DNA of 64,000 nt. Source: Arbacia lixula. Taxonomy: Eukaryota; Echinodermata; Echinoidea; Arbacioida; Arbaciidae. Numbering within the stretch: position 1 is the stretch's first letter; each line of letters begins with the position of its first letter. The translations under genes and the position numbers were made by a program. The stretch covers positions 17,617,926-17,681,925 of the forward strand of contig OZ022584.1 in assembly GCA_963669155.1 (NCBI GenBank), given 5' to 3'. Below the pieces are notes generated by a model. That model was given only the letters and a program-made list of their open reading frames with translations. It had not been told where the DNA came from and made no database searches. Below are positions 23,617 to 34,337 of the stretch, piece by piece.

Positions 23617-24161
23617 GCGATTCTCAGTCACCATGTATTATGTATGACATGTAGATTGTGCATGGGTGTTGATAAAATGTCAATTTTTAATGAGAGCAAC
23701 TCTCGTCTTTCTTTATGATATACGAGTTGTATTGATGCTGTGTCTGTGTCTATCACTCGACATAATGTGGTTATACATGTTCATATCTATCAGGTGAATA
23801 CGTGTATTTGAAATGCCAAGGGCAGCGCTGTCTACGCGTCTTCCAGCGATTTCATAATGTACGCACTTTGTGTCGAGTAATCATGCAATTGTTGTGAGTG
23901 CTTGGAGCAAATCCAAATGGCGGTCGCTATAACTCTACATGAAAGGATTTCTTGAAATAAACGGCCGATGGACCTTATCCGATGCAGATGCTGTAATGAT
24001 GGTATGGCATTATCATCTATACCCCCCTGAGAGATGGTAGTATCTTACTCCCGACCATCTCATCAGCGAAATGACTTGTAGATCGAGTCTGCTATGTCTT
24101 CGTATTAGGCTCGGGGTCGATCGTCACCCCGATGTTCCGACAGTCAACGGTCAAAATGGAA
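23617..24161. other. Unassigned sequence
   Basis: Nothing recognised. Confidence 0.5.
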
Positions 24162-24261
24162 TTAACCCTTTGGGCGCCAAATTACCCGCCCTTTGATCGG
24201 TGCTGCGTGTGTTACCTGTGAAGAAAATGAATCAATGGCGTACAGGTAGTTAAGGGGTTAA
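24162..24261. mobile_element. ~90-bp AACCCTTTG-type element
   Basis: TTAACCCTTTGGGCGCC at the left and GTAGTTAAGGGGTTAA at the right; TTAA on both outer edges. The interior has GTGTGTTACCTGTGAAGAAA and GGCGTACA. Confidence 0.82.
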
Positions 24262-24757
24262 TAAAGACGCTGAATCGGTTTACATTGATTATCATCTTCC
24301 TTGCTTTGACATTAGAACAAAAAACGAAAGAGGTGATTCGTGTGGCAAGGAATGTAGAGAGAAGCGAATCTGCCTTTTACCCTTTACACTACTGTTGTAG
24401 TTGATTTTTTTTTTGATGATGATATCTCATTTGGTTAATAATGGACCAGAAAAGATTTTGAACACATAATCATTCAGACAGCATCTCGCCTGGAATCCAG
24501 ATTTAGATCTCTTTAAGCTTGGAACTTTTCTTTCACGAAGTGTTTCACACTAATCAAAACATATATCTGTCTTATAATGTTGTACACTTGATCCTATCAT
24601 CAATATGTAGCTGAGTAATACCCCATATCGCATATTAGGAAAAGCCGTCCCATGGTGCACCGCGCAACCACGTTAGGATTTTACTTGCAGTCTTGTCCGC
24701 TACCGATCGAGTGTACTAGTGTATGAGAACGGAAGCTGTGTATCGACGACTTTCTCC
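24262..24757. other. Unassigned sequence
   Basis: A short stretch near 24650-24690 (TCCCATGGTGCACCGCGCA) resembles 50389-50425 and may be a decayed dispersed repeat. Nothing else is seen. Confidence 0.5.
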
Positions 24758-25281
24758 TTAAAGACAGCCCGTCCCTTTTTCAGATCACCACAAAACCATC
24801 GAAACATTGGCAAAACATATAGAGAAGTGTTAGCAGGCTGTATATTCATAATTTGAAACTGATACGTAGTGTAAAATTCAAATAATGCACGTAAACAACG
24901 TCTGATTAATAGTCTTTACCTCAGGCTCTTAGCAGTTTGTGTTGAAATATCTGCTTTATTGATTAATCTGTTTATTAAATGATAAAACGCATTATGAAAA
25001 AAAAATCTTCTATAGAAGTAATCATCTCCAAAGTTTGGTAATTACTCATAAAATTAGGATTTCACACACGCATAATAACCACATACTGTAACGAAGACTA
25101 ATACTTTTTTCGTAGTACGAAAAAGGTCGGTTTGAAATTTAACGGCTGAAATTTTTTACATATACAGAAAGCTTCAACATGCTATATTCTTAGAAATGGT
25201 CTTGAGTCACACTTTCTTCAATTTACGATCGTGATAGACGATTTCAAATTTTAAGCTTGCAAAAGGGACGGACAATCTTAA
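24758..25281 (+). mobile_element. TTAA-bounded inverted-repeat element, copy A (524 bp)
   Basis: The element is TTAA, then AGACAGCCCGTCCCTTTT, and at the far end AAAAGGGACGGACAATCT, then TTAA. A near-identical copy lies inverted at 62663-63194, also TTAA-flanked. An internal perfect palindrome, TTTTTCGTAGTACGAAAAA, is present in both. No frame is long enough for a transposase, so it is non-autonomous. The TTAA target fits piggyBac-type mobilisation (inference). Confidence 0.95.
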
Positions 25282-25810
25282 AAGCTGTATGGCGAATATT
25301 GATTACTCACGTCGGGACAGACTTGCAATATTGCGGGCTTTTCATGGAATTTGCGTTGCCTGTTCCGTGGAATCGGGACACAAGTGTACGATAGTAGAGA
25401 TTATAGAGTAACTTCGCGTTCCACCCCTTTTCCCTCGACCACTGCCCCCCTCCCCAACCCCCGCCCCGCTTCCACCACCAAGCCCTGACGAATTACCGCT
25501 GCGTTTCACTCATCCATGACCGAACCTAAGATCTGATTTAAACTCCCCGCCCGGGACTCCACATAACTAGGAACATTAGAAAGGTTAACGAGATTGCGTA
25601 GAGGGGCATAGGGTGTGCTATCCTGCCAGAAATTAGAACATGGAGTCTCAAATGCCAAGTTTAATGAGGTTTATTTTCATGGTCTGCTCAGCACGAGAAT
25701 TAGGCCTGTTTTTCAGTCGACGTGGACTCTGCTCATTTATCAAAGTCATCATGCATTTTACGCTCGCTCATTGAGAGAGGCAAGAATTTACCGACAAAAT
25801 GTAACCCCCA
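25282..25810. other. Unassigned sequence
   Basis: C-rich patch at 25435-25490; otherwise nothing recognised. Confidence 0.5.
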
Positions 25811-25865
25811 TCTCTCTCTCTCTCTCTCTCTCTCTCACACGCACACATACACACACACGCATACA

Positions 25866-25938
<73 letters not shown>
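25811..25938. repeat. (CT)n(CA)n compound microsatellite
   Basis: CT run at 25811-25836 followed by about 100 bp of CA, interrupted at the start and pure from about 25875. Confidence 0.98.
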
Positions 25939-25940
<2 letters not shown>

Positions 25941-26094
25941 TTTCGTTAAAGAATGTCAATTTGCAACCGGCGTTTCCATAACAACCATTTTAATTTAGTT
26001 TCCTCCTTTGCAATTCAGGTGAATATTTCTTAGACACATTTTCTTCTCTTCACCAGTTTACTGCACAAATCTCATGGAGAACTTCCATGCATTG
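25939..26094. other. Unassigned sequence
   Basis: Contains one TTGACGTCAT match near 26091. Nothing else is recognised. Confidence 0.5.
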
Positions 26095-26376
26095 ACGTCA
26101 TAGAGAGATAGAGCAAGAGAGAGAGACAGAGAGAGAGAGTGTGTGTGTGAGGGAGTGATGAGGGAGAAAACGAGAGAGGAGGGGGCATGAAATGGTTGCG
26201 TGCTTGACAGAGGGAATGATAAAGACACCTTTGGGAGCGAAGTTGGAGAGAGCAGGCGTGAGTGCGTGTGTGTGTGTATGTGTGTGTGTGTGTGGGGGGG
26301 GGGGGACGTGAGTGCGTGTGTGCTTATGTGTGTGTGGGGGGGTGAGTGTGTGTGTGTGTTTGTGTGTGTACTTAGC
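26095..26376. repeat. GA-, GT- and G-rich simple repeats
   Basis: (GA)n from 26100 to 26140, then (GT)n blocks at 26265-26295 and 26325-26370 broken by G runs. The plus-strand frame across it is an artefact. Confidence 0.93.
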
Positions 26377-27013
26377 TTACTTGTACTTACTTAGCCTTTA
26401 GGATGTATGTGGTGATATAGAAAGAGCGATCAGAAAGTGGGAATAATACCGAAATATTGGTTGCCGGAATGTTCAATCCCGCTATCTAGCCACAAGTTGC
26501 CAAAGAGAACTTGAGAATATTTCGTCACCAGCGAAAATACACGAAATATTGGGCAGGTAAAACGAACGTGCCCTATTATTATCATCCTGTAGTTGTTGTC
26601 ACGTGATCGATTTTCTGTAAATCCTGGTATGTTGCCGGCCGTGTGAACGCAGATCTCGGATTCAACATTCAGGTAAACATTTTTTCATAGTCTGACCGCT
26701 CTAGCGAGAGGAGAGGAGGGGGGGGGGGGCGGTGGGGGGGGGGGGCGGTTAGATGACCTTAAATCTGGTACGTGTATATTGCAATCAGTATACCCATCTT
26801 GCGAATACTCCAGCAATCTCCCCAAGAGTTAGGTTTATTCGTATAAATGATCGACGTCAGCATCGAACAAGCCTGGCAAAGGGTACTTAATGGAGGATTA
26901 CATCTCGAATGTAAATGGAATTAAGAAAAAGCCCAGTAAATGCATGGAGAAGTTGTAACATGCTCGGGGCGTTGGTACTCACATGGAAACTAAATACCTT
27001 TCATGATTACCTA
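26377..27013. other. Unassigned sequence
   Basis: A G-rich block with two G runs lies at 26715-26748. The stretch ends in the TA dinucleotide that flanks the Tc1 element. Confidence 0.55.
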
Positions 27014-27457
27014 CACTACTGGCCAAAATTAATTAGCCACCTCCTGTAAAAGGGTTCTTTACGTGTATTCTGTAGAAATGCAGTAAGAAAACTTTGTGTA
27101 CTGAGAAATAAATCATAATTTCTAAACCCAAAATGTATGAAACCACCATTTTCTCTATGAAACAACAAACAAATTGCAATGTAATGAGAAAAATGAGTCA
27201 GTATTTGGTTTGTTCACATCTTGCCTTGATTAAGGCAACAACGCGTTTTGGCATGCTGTCCACCAGTTTCTTAAAATATTCAGCTGGGTTGGCTTTCCAC
27301 TCTTCTTCAATTCTTTCATGTAGTTCTTCAGCATTCCTGAATCTATTTTGTTCAATTTTCTTCCTAATGAAGTCCCACACATGCTCGATTGGGTTCATGT
27401 CAGGACTGTTGCTAGGCCAAGGGAGAATCTCGAGATGGTTTTCTGCAGCCCACTTCT
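27014..27457 (-). repeat. Left inverted arm of the Tc1 element
   Basis: Inverted copy of 27820-28262, ending inside the codons for KKW/AAEN of the transposase. It lacks the CATGTA insertion and the small deletion seen in the right arm. Confidence 0.95.
27198..27440 (-). pseudogene. Tc1 transposase, C-terminal fragment (left arm)
   Basis: The minus strand encodes the C-terminal end of a Tc1-type transposase, from the DDE block MNPIEHVWDF (the third catalytic acidic residue is the E of PIEH) to the usual end ...MPKRVVALIKAR and a stop. This arm preserves the ancestral C-terminal frame better than the right arm. It has no start, no DNA-binding domain and no first or second catalytic aspartate, so it is only a duplicated fragment. 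Its promoter-distal end points toward the left terminus of the element. Confidence 0.92.
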
Positions 27458-28133
27458 GCAGAGCGTTTGCTCTGAGTACAAGAAAACAGGAACAGAGATT
27501 GGGACAAGGTTCTCTTCAGTGACGAGAGCAGATTCAGCTTGGCTAGCGACAGGCCAGTCTGCGTAAGGAGATGAAAGGGTGAAAAAGACCTTCCTAAATG
27601 CTTGAATCCGACGATGAAGCACGGAGGTGGGGGAATCATGCTCTGGGGTTGTTTTGCCAAGACTGGTGTGGGACGGCTGCACAAGGTGAACGGCTCCATT
27701 AACGGGGAACATTACATCAAGATCTTGAAATACTGTGCTCTACCATCTATGAAACATCTATTCGGAGATGGAGAGGCAGTGGTTCAGCAATGCTCCCTGT
27801 CACACTGCCAGGGCTGTGAAGAAGTGGGCAGCAGAAAACCATCTCGAGATTCTCCCTTGGCCTGGCAACAGTCCTGACATGAACCCAATCGAGCATGTGT
27901 GGGACTTCATTGGGAAGAAAATTGAACAAAATACATGTAGATTTAGGAATGCTGCAAAACTACATGAAAGAATTGAACAAGAGTGGAAAGCCATCCCAGC
28001 TGAATATTTCAAGAAACTGAAGGACAGTGTGCGTTGTTGCCTTAATCAAGGCAAGAGGTGGACAAACCAAATACTGACTAATTTTTCCCATTGCAATGCG
28101 ATTTGTTTTTTGTTTCATAGAGAAAAAAGGTAG
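27455..28133 (+). pseudogene. Tc1 transposase, central and C-terminal part (broken)
   Basis: The Tc1/mariner transposase cuts and joins DNA at TA using a DDE triad. Here 27455-27787 reads NRDWDKVLFSDESRF (first Asp at 27521-27523), then HGGGGIMLWGCF, with in-frame stops near 27473 and 27566. At about 27787 a small deletion removes the second Asp: the family sequence DNAPCHT is left as SNAPCHT, and the frame shifts. The rest (27787-28080) reads NAPCHTARAVKKWAAENHLEILPWPGNSPDMNPIEHVWDF, giving DD34E spacing if the lost Asp is counted. A further small deletion near 28025 alters the C-terminus. The N-terminal helix-turn-helix domains are missing. Confidence 0.93.
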
Positions 28134-28262
28134 TTTCATACATGTGTGGTTTAGAAATTATGATTTATTTGTCAGTACACAAAGTTTTCTTACTGCATTT
28201 CTAAAGAATACACATGAAGAACCCTTTTACAGGAGGTGGCTAATTAATTTTGGCCAGTAGTT
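27820..28262 (+). repeat. Right inverted arm of the Tc1 element
   Basis: Partner of 27014-27457. It carries a 6-bp CATGTA insertion (about 27933-27940) and a small deletion after ...LKDS that the left arm does not share. This indicates independent decay after the duplication. Confidence 0.95.
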
Positions 28263-28738
28263 TATATTCTTACGTACTTACAATAAGCCATACATGCTTA
28301 CTGGCAGACGTGTACACTTAGGAATGTCCGTTTTCATTAGAGTAAAAGTAATTATCTTCCACTCGAGTTCAATTAATTATCATCAAGTAAATAATAATCC
28401 GTAGCAAATATCAAAAATATCTCAATACATGTGATAAATAACGTATGTTACTGTATACAAGTTACTTGCTTTATCATAAATCCTCACTTTGTACGTGCAC
28501 GATGTTTTATTCAATTCCTATTAGTTATTACTGGCGAAATTTAATTACTTAAATAACCTTCATTGAGTCAACTGATAATGGTTAAATCAGCTGTACAGAT
28601 TTCGGGTCTCCAAGAAATAATTTGTTTCATCTTTTGAACGTTTTTAATACGCTTGAACTAAAAACCGCGGGTCGTGAACATGGAAGTATGTCAGCGGTAT
28701 ATGATTCAATAAACCATTGCGATACAGGACCCCCCTCC
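28263..28738. other. Unassigned sequence
   Basis: AT-rich; nothing recognised. Confidence 0.5.
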
Positions 28739-28743
28739 CCCTA

Positions 28744-28789
<46 letters not shown>

Positions 28790-28812
28790 TATATATACAC
28801 ATACACACACCC
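28739..28812. repeat. (CA)n microsatellite
   Basis: CA run at 28745-28786, then interrupted TA/CA units. Confidence 0.97.
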
Positions 28813-29838
28813 TCTACCCACCACCAAGATTGGGCCCGTGTTCAAGCTAACACAAGCTTTGAACGCGGAGCCAGCATTATCCATAAATTCAATTACTTTG
28901 AATGAATTGGCTTGATCAGACTTACCTAATCACGTAGAGTAGTACCGCCCGGCCAATTTCATGTATTTTTTCTCCATCTCTTACATTGTATTATCGCTAA
29001 ATGTCATTATTATTTAATATAAAAGGGGGAACGCATGACCGTCGTATATGGAGATATGTATGATTAAGTTTAGAAGGTCGCTAATTCCATCAAAAGTACG
29101 TGACTTTACCACAGGTCTCCTTGTGCAGGCAACTTGAACTGTGTTCGCCCTTGAACCCGATCTAGTTATCTGTACCGATATCTTTTGTTTTCCAATCATT
29201 GATTTGCTTTTAGCAACACGTCTGCGCAAGCCTATGTAATATGCAATGTATTCACGCTACCATGACATTAACCTATGTACAGGCATTTATCATGTGACCG
29301 GGGTTGTGAGTTCATCAGGTCGAATGATAAATAATGATCAGTAATAAATCAATTATTCAACAATAATAGATAATAAACCAAATAACTTCCTTAGTATTGT
29401 CCCTGATTTTTCTCAAATTTTTGCCAATCTGCTTAGCTGTCTTTTCTTCTTTTATACAATCCAAAATATCATCACGCTTACAACGCCTTTTAACGAAGTG
29501 TACCTTGAAAGCAATAAAGTGGTATATCAATACAAAATCAACCTTCGGTAGATATTCTGTCATACAGAGTACGGATTTGTCTCTGAAAACAGGTGTTTGT
29601 AAAAATCAATTTGATGACAGCTGCTACGGGAGACAACCTGTGATAATATTTGTTTCTTTTCCTACCTATGCGTTTCGCTTTAACGCGCTCGTTCCCATTG
29701 GAAGGAAACTTAGTGGTGTGGGGATGTCAGTGTGTGGTGCTGAGAGGGTTAACAGTCAGTGTTAACAGGATCGTCTCCGTCGGCATTCAGCCAACGTGCC
29801 TTATTACCATCTTCGGACATTCATGCGTGTTGATGATT
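28813..29838. other. Unassigned sequence
   Basis: The 122-codon plus frame at 29397-29765 and the Lys-rich minus frame at 29357-29563 show no motif. Nothing else is recognised. Confidence 0.5.
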
Positions 29839-30000
29839 GGGCTGGTTTGTGTCTGTTTATCTGTATGTGTATGTGTATGTGTGAGTGTGTTCGGGTGTAC
29901 GTGTTTGTATGTGTATTGACATGTGTTTGTATGCTTGAAAGTACATACTTGTGTGTATATGTATGTATATGTATGCTTATTGTGTGTTTATGTGTATGCC
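29839..30000. repeat. Degenerate (TGTATG)n-rich segment
   Basis: GTGTATGTGTATGT-type units with many interruptions. Confidence 0.8.
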
Positions 30001-30137
30001 TATAATGTTTGGGGATTTTTCGTCAATGCGCCGCTCCCACTTGTAATGTGTGAATGGGTAACACGATCACGGTAATGTGTTAGAATTTGTGTTACGGTGC
30101 TCTCACCTTGGACTGTATTATATTTTGGTGAATGTGT
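30001..30137. other. Unassigned sequence
   Basis: Nothing recognised. Confidence 0.5.
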
Positions 30138-30194
30138 GTGCGAGGGAGAGAGGGAGAGAGGGGATAAAGAGGGAACGAGAAAGAGAGAGAGAGC

Positions 30195-30225
<31 letters not shown>

Positions 30226-30373
30226 GCAGAGACAAAGAGAGACATAGAAACAGAGAGACAGACAGAGAGACAGAGACATAGAAACAGAGAGACAGAGAGA
30301 GAGACAGAGAGAGACAGACAGACAAAGAGAGACAGAGAGAGACATAGAAAAAGAGGGACAGAGACATAGAAAC

Positions 30374-30404
<31 letters not shown>

Positions 30405-30860
30405 AAGAGAGATAGAGAGAGAGACATAGAAACAGAGGGACAGAGACATAGAAACAGAGAGAGAGAGAGAGGGAGAGAGACAGAGAGAGAGAGAAAGGGG
30501 GGGAGAGACAGACAGAGAGGGGGAGAGAGATATAATGAAAGAGAGATAGAGAGAGTAAGAGAGGGAGACAGAGAGAACGAGAGAGACACAGAGGGGGTGG
30601 AAGGAGAGGGGAGTGAGGAAAGAGACATTCATAACGAGACAGAGAGGGGGAGAGGGAGGGAGAGATAGTAAGGAGATAAGTAAAGATAGCAAAGAGAGAG
30701 AGAGAGAGAGAGAGAGCAAGAGAGAGAGAGCAAGAGAGAGAGAGAGAGAGGGAGAGGGAGAGAAAGGGATAGTAAGGGACAGTAAGGTAGATAAAGGGAG
30801 AGAGATGAGGAGAGAGAGATGGGGTGGGGGGGGGTGGGGGTCAGTGGGTGAGTTAAAACA
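30138..30860. repeat. ~0.7-kb polypurine tract with GACA/GAGA minisatellite
   Basis: Almost every base on the plus strand is a purine, apart from scattered C and T. Within it GACATAGAAACAGAGAGACA-like units recur (for example near 30241, 30265, 30341, 30364, 30424 and 30447). The apparent 239-codon minus frame encodes only Ser/Leu/Val runs and is an artefact. Confidence 0.97.
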
Positions 30861-31132
30861 GAGGGAAGGGACAGACAGCGATCAGAGCACGAAAAGATAA
30901 CAAACTGCTAATTATGATTGTGCTTCATGTACTCTCGTCGTTTTAACGTATCCGTGCAGGCATAAGGGTTGACGAGCCTCTGCCATGGCGCGACGTTCAT
31001 CGTTCGTCTGTCTGTCCGTCCATCTGTCCCAAGTTAACACATTATCCTTCTCCGCCTTTTCCCGCCAGTTATCCATGCCGTTAAAGGGAGGGCTCATTAA
31101 TGTGACATAAACACACGGTATTTGCAGACGTT
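30861..31132. other. Unassigned sequence
   Basis: Contains CGTCTGTCTGTCCGTCCATC near 31000 (a short TCTG/TCCG run). TTAAAGGGAGGGC at 31081 may be an eroded transposon end. No gene. Confidence 0.5.
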
Positions 31133-31500
31133 TTAAGAAGCATATACTGTACTGTGAAGACAAAAAAGCCTTCAAAAGTTGACCGTGTGCAATCTTCTTG
31201 TCAATGGTCTTAAATTCATGTATTGTCCATTTTAGAGCCTTGCTGAAAGTTATTTGCCCTCATCCACATTTGGAATAATTAGTGATTAAATCACAAATTG
31301 TCAAGTTTTTCGGCCCCAACATTTGGAGGAACTGTGATTAAATCACTAATCTCTCCAAATGTGGATCATTTGAGGGCAAATAACTTTCAGCAAGGCTCTA
31401 AAATGGACAATACATGAATTTAAGACCATTTGCAAGAAGATTGCTCATGATCACCATTTGAAGGCCTTTTTGTCTTCCCAGTACAGTATATGCCCTTTAA
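31133..31500. mobile_element. TTAA-bounded foldback element, 368 bp
   Basis: The ends are TTAAGAAGCATATACTGTAC and, on the opposite strand, TTAAAGGGCATATACTGTAC. The two arms, each about 160 bp, are strongly complementary: AGCCTTGCTGAAAGTTATTT at left is AAATAACTTTCAGCAAGGCT at right. Only about 40 bp of unpaired centre remains. There is no coding capacity. A strong self-pairing element of this shape is a foldback MITE. Confidence 0.93.
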
Positions 31501-31719
31501 GGAAATGTTTCGTGTATTAATTCTGCATTACACCCAGTATATATGGTATACAGTACTCCATGTTAATGACATCCCTTTCGTGTGTCTAATTTGTTTGACA
31601 TTGCTAAATTTCTGGTCGTACATACACATTCACTTAACACTCGTGTATTATTCAAGAAGACTTGTAATTGATAATGCTATTATGTCGCAGGGCACAAAAC
31701 TTCATTAGCACTTTACGGC
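31501..31719. other. Unassigned sequence
   Basis: Nothing recognised. Confidence 0.5.
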
Positions 31720-31832
31720 TTTTCTCGTAGTGTCCAATTATCAATATTTGATTTGCAAATTGTTTCTATAAATATGCTGTAGCTGCATCATATTGTATTT
31801 GTTTGTAATAAAACATTCAATTCAATTGTAAT
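31720..31832 (+). mobile_element. Possible LINE 3' end
   Basis: TTGTATTTGTTTGTAATAAA, then ACATTCAATTCAATTG, resembles the 3' untranslated end and short-repeat tail of CR1-like LINEs. No coding part is joined, so confidence is low. Confidence 0.35.
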
Positions 31833-32365
31833 TGTTATTCATGCAAACTTAATTTCAATAGAAACAGACAGCTTAATATGACCGATAATTTCACATAACC
31901 AATTTATGTATGTGCTGGAAGGCTAATGCATTCTTGTGCCCTCGACATTCAGATTACATTATCAGTCAAGGCTATCCGTTATTATAGTATATGCTTATGG
32001 TTACATTTCATTCCCAATTTCGGAAAAACGGAAGTCTCCGTCCATATGAATTGGTCGATTTCATTAAAATGCATTCCAAGAAATCTGACGTCATCTATTG
32101 TTACCAGACAATCACGGCTTGCATAGTTGAGTGGGTGTATTGGAGCTAACATTGACGGCGGAGTCGCTTATAGTATATTCCCTGTACATTTGGGTTGTCT
32201 CCATGGAGGTTTCGGAGGGAAACTACCTGTACCTGTGCGAGATATGATTGACGTTTAGTTTGTCGTCGAGCCGACTGCTTACGTCATCACTTCAGCGACT
32301 ACTCCCCCGGGGATCCTAACACGAGGGTAACATGTACCCGTGTCTCCTCCGCTACAGCAGGGGAA
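31833..32365. other. Unassigned sequence
   Basis: Nothing recognised. Confidence 0.5.
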
Positions 32366-32405
32366 AGAGAAAGAGAGAGAGAGAGAGAGAGGGGAGGGAG
32401 GGGGT
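32366..32405. repeat. (GA)n microsatellite
   Basis: GA run with G-rich end, plus strand. Confidence 0.93.
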
Positions 32406-32898
32406 GACGACAATGAGGGAGGGAGATCTATAAATGTAGATCTTTTACATATCTGGGGTCGTAAAACCGCACGATATGATATGACATGCATTCCGAAAAT
32501 ATACAATCTGCAATTCATGACTTACCAGGAAATGGGTATCTGTATGACCATCGGGAAATTGTGCACACCGTCGCATACATTAATTATTTTGCAGCGTGCG
32601 GATTGTTGCGTTCCTTGTAACCTGTGATCCTGAGAAAAGATTGTGACATTGCACCGTCTAGATCGGAAGTTGAAATGTTAATGCAATAATGCATTTTATT
32701 CCACATCTTAATGGTTAGACACAAACAAAGCACAAGTCTATACGTATATGTTTGATCACCCAACAGGAATAACATCTGACCGAAAAATTATTCCTCTACA
32801 TCTCCTCGCCAAATGAATGCGAGATGATTAAACGCATTTCATGCACACGATTTTCATTATATATGTTATGTGCACATTATCATATATTTGTATATATG
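32406..32898. other. Unassigned sequence
   Basis: Nothing recognised. Confidence 0.5.
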
Positions 32899-32944
32899 TG
32901 TCACATCATCTTATACTCAGCTCTGTGTATAAGATGATGTGACA
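32899..32944. repeat. Perfect 18-bp hairpin with 10-nt loop
   Basis: TGTCACATCATCTTATAC (32899-32916) is followed by a 10-base loop and its exact reverse complement (32927-32944). Stem pairing beyond 18 bp is weak. It may be the remnant of a short palindromic element or a structured transcript segment; no target duplication is seen. Confidence 0.95.
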
Positions 32945-34045
32945 GTGTCCCTACGACATGTATATAAAGATACCCATGATGTTCCACACAACGTCTCCAT
33001 ACTGCTTCAGGGGAACTATGCGCAAAAAAGAGCTCTCATTGATGTGTCAATGATAATGAAATGGCAAAAACAACTCGCTCAAGAGATACGATCTCTTCCG
33101 CTCATGGGGCTCCTATGTAGGCAGATAAATGTAAGGTCAAGGTCACCAAATTAACCTTAATTTAAATGTCTTTACCTCAATTGAATGATATTGCATCTGT
33201 GGGGATATTAGTGTGGATCTCCTCATCCTCTGCTAATGACGAACGCATCCCATCATAATCTACGTGAGCGAAGATGTGGTGACTACTTCGTATTGTGCGT
33301 TTTTTCCTTCTTCTCAAGAATGTTTGAAGCACGACAATTTGTTCCGTGTTTCCGTGCCTGACTGTGTGTGGTGAAGACGCCAGAAGAGTTAAGGCCACCG
33401 CACATGACACGACTTTGCCTCGATTCTGCAGTCGTACTGGCCCCCCACGACTGGAAATATGACGTCACCTTCGTGCATAAATCCAATGACTGGGTCCCGC
33501 GATTTAGTTAGTCGCAGAGCCGTTGGGTTGATCGGGTCGTGTGGTGTGAGGTGGGCTTTAGAGGAATTGACGACGTGCCAAAACGTGAAAGATGAGCTTA
33601 TACAACACCTTTTCGTAACATGGCTCCTGTTGACAGGCTCTTCCAGGTATTAGGCATATCATTTGAGTCTAATCCGTATCCTTTCACAGGCTTCGCGTTA
33701 CAAAATTATATGTGCAAAGATGAAAAACAAATCCTTTTTAGTACAGGAGAAAAAAATGCACCTGTATCACTTATATAAATATTTTTACTTGGAATATCAC
33801 ATTCGAGTTTTAAGGTGTAAAGAACTCTCAAGAGCCGATCGGATATCATATGTTATCACGCGTTGATTGTAGACTTTTTGATCACTTACCTTCGAAAATT
33901 GCAGTATGTTGCTCGTTGGGTGAAAACTTTAGTAATAGGGCTTTTGTTAGAAGAGAAGCAACTTTTAGAGTATAGTTCTTTAAGAGTTTCACATCTTCCG
34001 TAGATTCATATATACTCTACTTTAAGCTGTTTATGCACCATTTAC
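32945..34045. other. Unassigned sequence
   Basis: Short frames at 33177-33866 without motifs. Nothing recognised. Confidence 0.5.
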
Positions 34046-34115
34046 CCTTACACGACCAGGCCTTGATAAAGTGATTGTCGTGTAAACATCTCCATGACAA
34101 CGTTAATGAGAGAGT
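34046..34115. mobile_element. Diverged relative of the 77-bp units at 51.8 kb
   Basis: It shares ACCAGGCCTTGATAA, then ACATCTCCATGACAA, and an AGAGTT end with the tandem units at 51800-51956. The ends are eroded. Confidence 0.6.
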
Positions 34116-34245
34116 TCAGATGTTCTTGCACCCTTGGCCACATCCCTATTTCTGTAGCATTGTATATCGATGTTATATCATGTTAATTTCATAAATGAAT
34201 GGGTTGCCGTCACGGATGCGATCAGTGTTTAAACCTATCCCCGAC
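34116..34245. other. Unassigned sequence
   Basis: Nothing recognised. Confidence 0.5.
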
Positions 34246-34337
34246 CACCCCCACCCCACACAGACACAGACATAGACACAGACACCCCCCCCCCACACAC
34301 ACACACACACATACACACACACACACACAATCACACA
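34246..34337. repeat. C-rich and (CA)n microsatellite
   Basis: CAGACA units, a 9-C run and (CA)n. Confidence 0.95.

Larger units (their letters stand above)
27014..28262. mobile_element. Tc1-type DNA transposon rearranged into a near-palindrome
   Basis: The ends ACTACTGGCCAAAATTAATT (left) and AATTAATTTTGGCCAGTAGT (right) are inverted repeats flanked by TA, the Tc1/mariner target. Symmetry does not stop at the ends: 27014-27457 and 27820-28262 are inverted copies of the same 0.44-kb transposase 3' half plus terminus. Only 27458-27819 is unique; it encodes the middle of a DD34E transposase. The N-terminal DNA-binding half is absent. It is non-autonomous and decayed. Confidence 0.95.

Noticed and set aside
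24650-24690. Dispersed repeat shared with 50389-50425
   Set aside because: Only about 35 bp with several mismatches; too short to call without a genome search.
30000-30719. 239-codon minus-strand frame
   Set aside because: It is the complement of a polypurine tract and encodes only Leu/Ser/Val/Cys runs.
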